Part shown: positions 21,181 to 64,000 of the stretch, piece after piece
How positions within the stretch are numbered: the first letter of the stretch is position 1
How the letters are laid out: each line of letters starts with the position of its first letter
Assembly: GCF_002078875.1 (NCBI RefSeq)
Contig: NC_034413.1
Coordinates: 65,344,802-65,408,801 of the forward strand
DNA from: Numida meleagris
Lineage: Eukaryota > Chordata > Aves > Galliformes > Numididae
Reading direction: 5' to 3'
DNA: 64,000 nucleotides
Program-made: the position numbers and the translations under genes
The notes under the pieces: model-generated
Databases searched by the model: none
Told to the model about the DNA's origin: nothing
The model's input: only the letters and a program-made list of their open reading frames with translations

Positions 21181-24100
21181 AGACATTAATCTCTGCCTGA
21201 GCGGGAAATGCTCCTGTAATTAAGGCAGCTAAGGGCTGTGTTTTTGTTTTTTGTTTTTTCAATTCGGAAACACTTTAAAGCCTCTAAAAATTAAAAATCT
21301 AGCAGCACAAGCTTCCTGCAAGTGTTACTGTATGTTATGGTGCTCTTACTGGGTAGCGTGCAGTCTTGTCTTAATTGTAAAATGGTAAAAGCAATTCATT
21401 TTAACATTTTCTTTTTAAAGATTTGCAGTGAATATTTGAAGCTGAGTGTCTTCGCACCGTGCTCTCACTAATGCTTAGACTGAAATACAGATAAACCTGA
21501 ACTGGCCTTTTATAATCCAGGAGAGAAACTTGGGTTGTTTCTACAGGTACAATGTGCTCGTTCATCATCAGGTGGCACTCAGCATGGGCGGTGCTGTCAA
21601 AAGAGTAATTAACATAATTAAAAAGTACTTCTCCATGAACATCCCTACTGCTTCTGAAAGCACGCCATGAAGTTAAGCTCACCATTCAGGTGTGGTGGTG
21701 GGCAGCAGGATATCAACCCCTGCCTCAGTTTAAGAACTGCAGTGAGAAGCTCTGTGTCCTGGCACCAGCAGTAACAGGGCAGCAGTTGACTGAAGCCAGC
21801 TGGTGAGCTCCCAGCCCATCTGCTCTCTTCTAGTTCTTCCTTTTTGGAAAGCCAGCACGGTAATGGGGTGGGGGAAACCACCCACTGACTGAAGCGGGAG
21901 TCTGAAGGACTCCCCAGGTTTTATCTGGAAACTGAAACACAAAGGGCTCAGTGTCTCCCCTGGGAAAGATCCTGTGGGGAAAGCCTATCAGTTTCATTCT
22001 ATCTTCCTTTTGTTATCAGGAAAGCCTTGGGGAGCAGAGATGAGATGAAGTTACTGATACAATCTGTGTGTGAATGAAGCATTTTGCTTTCTATGTAAAG
22101 GAACAGCTGACTAAATTTAAGCACTTATTACATGAATCCAAATCAGAGAACATACCCTTTCAATCTTCAGATGTCTGCTAGAGTATCAGTTCTTCTTTTT
22201 TCCCAAACAACTTGAAAGCAACTACAAAGTTTTATTTGTAGTGAAAACATGCATGATTTTGACTGAAGATTTAAGTACCCAAAGACTAAGGGAATGGTAT
22301 CTGCGTATATATCTAAGGGCAGGAAGTGAGGCAGTGGTTAATGCTGGATGTATTGGAGAGCAGGAGACCTGAGCACGACGGATACGACATGGAATAATGT
22401 GTGGAGATCATACTGGATGGAATGGGATGCAATTAATTTTCTTCAAAGCAGTTGGCATGGCGCTATGTTTTATACATTTGTGACCAAACAACACTGGAGG
22501 CTGAGCAAGACATGAGGAGCGGACACAAACAAGCAGCTGACCTAGACCAACCATACGACACCACACTCGGCAATAAAAAGGGAGAGGAAGGGGTTTGGGG
22601 ATATGCCATATTTTGCTTGGGAACTGGCTGGGTATTGATCTACCTCTGGAAGATGGTGAGCGATTACCTTTGCATCCATCGCTTGTTCTCTCTTCTTTTA
22701 CTTCTTCACTTACTGAACAATTCTACCACACAAAGTTTTTTTGCTTTACTCCTTTCCTCAGCCCCATCCCACTGGGGACATGATGCTTAGCTGCCCCCTG
22801 GGGTGAGCCCACAACAGCAGTGCTCAGCCACTGGGCATCAGTCCTGCGCTTTGCTTCCAGAAAACTGGCCAGAGTCTTCTTTCCTGCTGGGCAGATTCAG
22901 ACAGCTCACTGAACACAGATGGGTTTTCACAAGAAAGTATTTCAGTTAAACTGCAGAAATAAACTGAGGCTTTGCAGTGTTAGTTGTTAACAGATGACTC
23001 CCTGGCTATTCCTTACTAATAGTTTTTTAGTTAGCTTAATATTTAAAAATGCACAAGAATAATTACCATTACCTGTATATCATGAATGAAAAAATAGTAA
23101 TTTCAACTGATGAAAAAGCAGCAGCAGTTTGGACTCCAGCTAGAATGCTAAACTTCCTGCAGTAGGTGGTGGAAATCGAGGACTATACAGGTTTTCCTAA
23201 ACTGTGAAACCAGAACTGCTAACTATCAAAACAAGATAAACTTCTGAATTACTATTTGCTGAGTTTTAATCAAGTTCTAGCAATGTGCAGCATACACTCA
23301 AGTATCCTGTTCAGATGACAGTCAGGACAAATGCATTCTGCATTTTGATTTATGATCGTAATTATTTTCAGTTAGCTAAGAGAAACTGCATGAAAGGATA
23401 AGGTGTACAAAGGGATAAGGAGGAATAGGGGCCCCAGCTGAATTGTACTTCTTTTGCAACTACTGAGAATAAATCAAACTAAAATATGAGCTTGAGTAAC
23501 TCTTAACAGAATTGGGATAAGCACAGTTGTTACAGGATTGTACGTGCAAAATCTGCTGCCACATCTACAGTAATGAACATACATTCTCAGAACTCTACTT
23601 TTCTGTTGGCATGAAATGTAAGCCACTGGTTTTGCGTATTATTAAGAGGAAGCTCTTCTGATGTGGGGTACATTACCAGCTCCGTAAGAACAAAAGAAAT
23701 TAAATAAAATTCATGCCAGTCAGCTTAGCTGAATAAAAAACTGTTTTGAAACTTGGATTCATCAGTAATAAGTCTGTGGTGGTATGCTATACGTAGCCAC
23801 TGAGCTTTCTGAAATATAACTGAGTACAGGGTAACATTTTAAATACAAGTAAATAATATGGGAAATATTCTGAATTTAAATTAATTACTAAAGACTCGTA
23901 AACAAAGCTGCAAAGTATGTTATTCTTTGTATTGTGTGACTTCTAAACAAAGTTTAACTTTTAAATTTCCAGCACTCCATCAAACTGACCTTTAGCATTC
24001 CTAAAATTATCGTTTCATAAGGGAGAACTTGTCACAAAACAAGAAAATTAAGTCTTGTTCAATGGCAGCTGCAAAAGATGATTTGCCCTTTTGTGAGATT

Positions 24101-25430
24101 CTACACAACTTAAGCACAGCCACCCTGACTGACCGTTTTGCAGCATAGCCAGCATGTGACTTCTCTGACATTTAAAAATCAAGGTAGCAACAGAAACAGA
24201 CTGTCTAAACTATACCTCCTACTGAAAGCTTTTAGTATGTAAAATGTTTAACAAAAATTAAGTCAGGAAGTATGCATGAAAATTAGACCAACTCTATTGC
24301 AGGGCCTAAATATGGAATAGAATCTTCTTTCCTCTGGCATCAGCACTTACTGTTTTAAACCTGAAAAACAACCATCAGATGTAGCATATAAAAGGAAGTT
24401 TATAAAAGACAGGTTTCCCCACAAAATGCAGGACATACTCGTTGGGTTGGCAAGAAAAAGAGAAGTAGGCTTGTGTACCACTGCAAAATGAGGAGGTTCA
24501 AGCAGCTGATTCATTTAAGAAAAAGGATGTCTAGAAAGAATTTCAGAAGTACTCTTTCTGACTTAAACACCCAAATTTTTTAAGTGTACAAGACTCAGGC
24601 AGTTCACAGCATCTATAAATGAAGAAAACTCAAAGCTTGCATTACTTACTTTTCTTCCATTTGGAATAGATACATGAAATCCTCACTGATATGCTTAGTT
24701 AGTTATCACAGAAGTGGCGTCAGGAATACAAACACGTGATGTGCTCTCAAACTCACCATCTATTTATTTGCTGAGAACATTATATATCCCTCATGCATCC
24801 CATGAACGTACGTAACCTCCTGTCCATTCCAAAATAGCAACATGAAATAAAGAACAGGCCCTATGGCTTCTAGGCAACTTTCTATTTGAAAAAAAGTGAG
24901 GACAGAAAGAAATTTAAACTTTAGGCAGTTATTCCATCAGATTTTGTTTTTAAATGCATAATTCCATGATTACCTTGTGAGGATACAAAGCAACAATCAG
25001 AGAGACAGCTACTGTATCTAGTTTACTTACAGAATTTTATTGGAATCTGTTATGTCTTTTTGTTAAGAATATTCTACTTCTCACCTGCTTCTCTACAATT
25101 TCACTCATGTACATTAACAACTGGGTTGGTTTCCTCCTGCTTTTTTGAATTGCGAGCATCCCGTTATTTCAGCTTTGAGCCAATTCTGTACTCCAGAATA
25201 TTCGATCTTGCTGACATAAGTTAAAAGTGCACAATATTTATTGCACAATTTAAACGTTTAGAAACATGATACAATTTAATGACATTAGAATACTAATTCG
25301 AAGTATCATGTTTTTCTTAAAAATGTGCAGCTGCCAGTACAAAGAGTCTTGATCTGTTAAAATACTAGCTTTTAAATAAATACCTAAAGGATAAAAAAAA
25401 TGTTTGTGGCACTTTAGTAAATTAGATGAT
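21181..25430. other. Spacer between MCM6 promoter and DARS1 3' end
   Basis: This AT-rich spacer holds the solo LTR at about 22398-22816 and a homeodomain-like TAATTA pair near 21604-21620. Otherwise I see nothing I can name. Short open frames do not look conserved. Confidence 0.6.
22398..22816 (-). mobile_element. Solo LTR of an avian endogenous retrovirus-type element
   Basis: Read on the minus strand, it starts TGTTGTGGG. It then shows blocks typical of a common avian ERV LTR family: a CCCAGTGGGATGGGG block, a GGAGTAAAGCAA block, an AATCGCTCACCA block, a GGTCAGCTGC block, and a final part with ACATAGCGCCATGCCAACTGC followed by AAGAAAATTAA. It ends near CCACACA. No gag, pol or env sequence flanks it, so it is a solo LTR. 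I see no clear target-site duplication, which fits an old insertion. Its transcriptional direction points towards MCM6. Boundaries are approximate. Confidence 0.75.
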
Positions 25431-25435
25431 CTTCT

Positions 25436-25441
25436 TTTATT
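25436..25441 (-). terminator. DARS1: DARS1 polyadenylation signal AATAAA
   Basis: AATAAA on the minus strand lies 111 nt after the DARS1 stop codon, giving a short 3' UTR. Another AATAAA at 25237-25242 could serve as a distal site. Confidence 0.65.
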
Positions 25442-25551
25442 GCATATTACAATGCTTAGATCAGTACACGCTCATCACTAGCAACAGATATGCTCACAAT
25501 CATATCATACTTGCAGGGCAAATCACCTCAAACTTTCATGAACAGATCACG

Positions 25552-61675
<36,124 letters not shown>

Positions 61676-61741
61676 CCTGCAGCGGTGCCTCACGGCCCAG
61701 CCCGCCTCGGTTCGGCACCACGCCGCTTCCGCGCGCTTAGT

Positions 61742-61751
61742 TCTCGCGAGA
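61742..61751. promoter_or_regulatory. DARS1: TCTCGCGAGA element (BANP-type)
   Basis: A perfect palindromic TCTCGCGAGA sits about 70 bp upstream of the DARS1 ATG. A second near-match, TGTCGCGAGA, lies at 61784-61793. BANP binds this motif at CpG-island promoters of essential genes (established knowledge). Use here is inferred. Confidence 0.75.
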
Positions 61752-61960
61752 ACGTGGCGCGTGCTTCGCGCGGTCAGCGAGATTGTCGCGAGACTTGAGC
61801 CGCAGCCGTCGGAAGCTCTGGGCTCCTTGTGGGCGGTGCGAGTTACCTCAGCGTGGCTGAGGAGCTGCGGTGTATGTCAAGCTGCTAGGGACCGAGAAAA
61901 CTTTTGCGCGCCGCCCCCAAGGCGAGTAACAGCCGAAGCAATAAGTTTTTCACAAAACCG

Positions 61961-64000
61961 CTACTGTCCTGACGGGGCTCAGCACCTCTAGCAGACACAT
62001 ACAGAACCGAAGTCTATCACGCCACAGCAGAGGCGTGCTGCTCTAGACCACAGCGCTGGGGCTGGGCAGCGGATGGGTTTGGCCCCCGTTTGCCCTGCTG
62101 TGCCATCTGGCACCTTGTGGCTTGAGGTGAAGTGTCAGGCTGAGCTGGTGTGGCAGGCACGCTGCTGGTAACACGATGGATTCGGCTCAGAAGCTGAACC
62201 GAAGTGTGTTTTTGTTCTGTCTTAGCCTGATAGGTTAATTTCCTCTCTTCCTGCTGCTCCTGATCTCTATTATTAGTTAGCTAAAACCCAAAGTAGCTCT
62301 GGTCATTTCAGGAGAATGAGCGTAAGAGCAAATCCAGGTGTTTCCCTGCAGCTGGGTTCTTAACTCAGTGCTGCAGTTTTGAGGCTGGGGCTGGCTGCAG
62401 GTGCCAGCTTTCAGAATGCCTACTGTCAAAGTTGCAAGCAGCTGTAGAATCCTATGGCCATAGCTAGTTCATTTTATGCAGGAAAAGAAGAGGGAGTTGG
62501 CAGTCCTGATTTTAGTTGCAGCTTTGAACTCACACATTTGACTAACTAATCCCTCTTGTGGTATCGATTAGTGTTCTTCATTTCCTGCCTTGAGTTGTTT
62601 GTTTTACAGTGCTCCGTTCTGCATCAGTTCAGCCTTTCTTCTGGTGGGAATCCCCTCACAAAGTTCCCCTTCTGCCTCTGTTTCACAGAATTACGTACTT
62701 CACAGCTACAAGACTAAGCTTTCACAAAATCCTTCTCGTGGAAAACACTACTGCAAGTAATAAAGATCCAGTAACAGAAGAGACAAATCACAGTTAGTTC
62801 TCATACCTCCTCACCACAAGACACCGAGCTAGATGTCATGCAGTCTGTTTAAACAATAACAGTAACAAAGCACGTGGATTTCTTGCAGCATGTCACTTGT
62901 GTCACAAGGCTGAGCAGAACCACTGCTGAGCCTTAACTAACAGATGCAAATCTCGTGCCTCATCTCTGAGGGAGCAGTACCGTCTGCATAACGGAATGCT
63001 CTGCAATTCTTGGTATTTCACTGCCTTTGCTGCAAAGTTCAATAACAGCAAACCAACCTTGTAACCCTTGGTTTTATGGTTCTGAAGGAAAAAACCCTTT
63101 TAACATGATGGGGGTGTTAAATGAAAATAAAATATGGCCACTTAGGGGGTATTTTAATTAATTATTCCATTGCCAAAATATCAGAAGAAGCATTTTCCAG
63201 AATTCAGCCTCTTGGGTCATTTTTGACCCCTTTGCCTTGCAGTGCTGAAACGGGTTTTTTGAAAAAAATTCTACAATACACTGAAAACAGAAGGAAAAAA
63301 GAAACTATTTTAGTAATTTCCTGACAATATTTATTTCTGATTTGGTTAAATAAACCCTTCAAAATTCTTGAATGTGATTTGGGTCTGTAGCAGAAACTTG
63401 TTTTGCCACATCCATCTTGCTAAATGTATTACAACTTTTCGGTTACAAGAACAAAATACTACGTGACGGTGCTGCAGCTCATCTGCTGCACCTTCTGTCT
63501 CACTGCATTGTTATTGAAAATCACTTAATTGGGGCAGTACCTGCAGTGAACCTTGGAGTGGTAAGCAAGAGCCAAGCCGGGCCCAGGGTGGAGGGGCTGG
63601 GAGACCTGCGGCCGCCAGCGCTGTCCCTGGGGCTTCCAAGGATTACCAAATGGAGATGACATCACCCACAGCCAATCGGGGGGCCCCGAGGGGATGGCTG
63701 GATGGGAGCCATAGTCCACTTAAGTAACAAGACATGACATACCATGTGCTAATGCTAAATAATTTATCCCTCAGGCATATAGTGAATCGCAAAGCCAAGC
63801 TGAGACCTGGTCCACAGTTTGTAGTTTAAATTAAAACTGCATTTTCCGTCTTAAAGGGAGAGAGAAGCTTGTCAAATGTGGTGATCAAAAGTGAGGTGCA
63901 GAAATCCTGCTCCTCTCCTCTCTCTGTTGCTACAATTTAATCTAATCTTAACCGTTTATAGTGATTTGGGGGATGTACTCATCACATTTCTATTAACACA
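61961..64000. other. Upstream flank of DARS1
   Basis: I see no gene. The sequence is mixed, with moderately GC-rich stretches at 62040-62170 and 63560-63715, the latter promoter-like. In mammals the next gene on this side is CXCR4, but nothing of it is present. Confidence 0.55.
63570..63715. promoter_or_regulatory. GC-rich promoter-like patch
   Basis: Contains GCGGCCGC (63608-63615), a CRE-like TGACATCA (63657-63664), CCAAT (63672-63676) and a GGGGGGCCCC run within about 110 bp, in otherwise AT-rich DNA. It could be a proximal promoter or distal enhancer. No transcript is identified. Confidence 0.35.

Noticed and set aside
22452..22790. 112-codon plus-strand frame upstream of MCM6
   Set aside because: It lies antisense inside the solo LTR and has no retroviral or host protein features.
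61691..61693. Upstream in-frame GTG as DARS1 start
   Set aside because: It would add six residues (through MRHRCR). The ATG at 61673-61675 gives the family-typical MPSA start.

Overview
The window is nuclear DNA from a vertebrate, almost certainly a bird. It is AT-rich, with small exons and GT-AG introns. It carries several CR1 LINE fragments and a solo LTR of the avian ERV type. Three protein-coding genes lie head to tail on the minus strand: LCT, MCM6 and DARS1. This is the same gene order as the human 2q21 lactase locus. I infer a galliform-like bird from the repeats and short introns, but nothing here fixes the species.

Layout from left to right. Positions 112-3169 hold the first three coding exons of LCT (lactase-phlorizin hydrolase); the gene runs off the left edge. 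A compact TATA-containing promoter lies at about 3170-3260. The LCT-MCM6 spacer is 3260-7500. It contains a degenerate CR1 and a broken partial copy of LCT exon 1 (about 6580-6925). MCM6 occupies 7916-20389 with 17 coding exons that join into an intact frame of 825 residues. A CpG-island promoter follows, with E2F, NRF-1 and CCAAT motifs. The spacer 21180-25430 holds a solo LTR at about 22398-22816. DARS1 (cytosolic aspartyl-tRNA synthetase) occupies 25552-61675 with 16 coding exons that join into 503 residues. Its CpG-island promoter carries a perfect TCTCGCGAGA element. Positions 61960-64000 are upstream flank with no gene I can identify, apart from a short GC-rich promoter-like patch near 63600.

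MCM6 is a subunit of the replicative helicase and DARS1 charges tRNA(Asp); both are housekeeping genes with CpG-island promoters. LCT is a tissue-restricted intestinal brush-border enzyme with a TATA promoter. In humans, LCT is controlled in part by an enhancer in MCM6 intron 13. The matching intron here is 9870-11015, but I see no motif evidence that it acts as an enhancer. I found no tRNA, rRNA, CRISPR array or novel multi-gene system. The most unusual item is the decayed duplicate of the LCT start region, 3.7 kb upstream of the real one.
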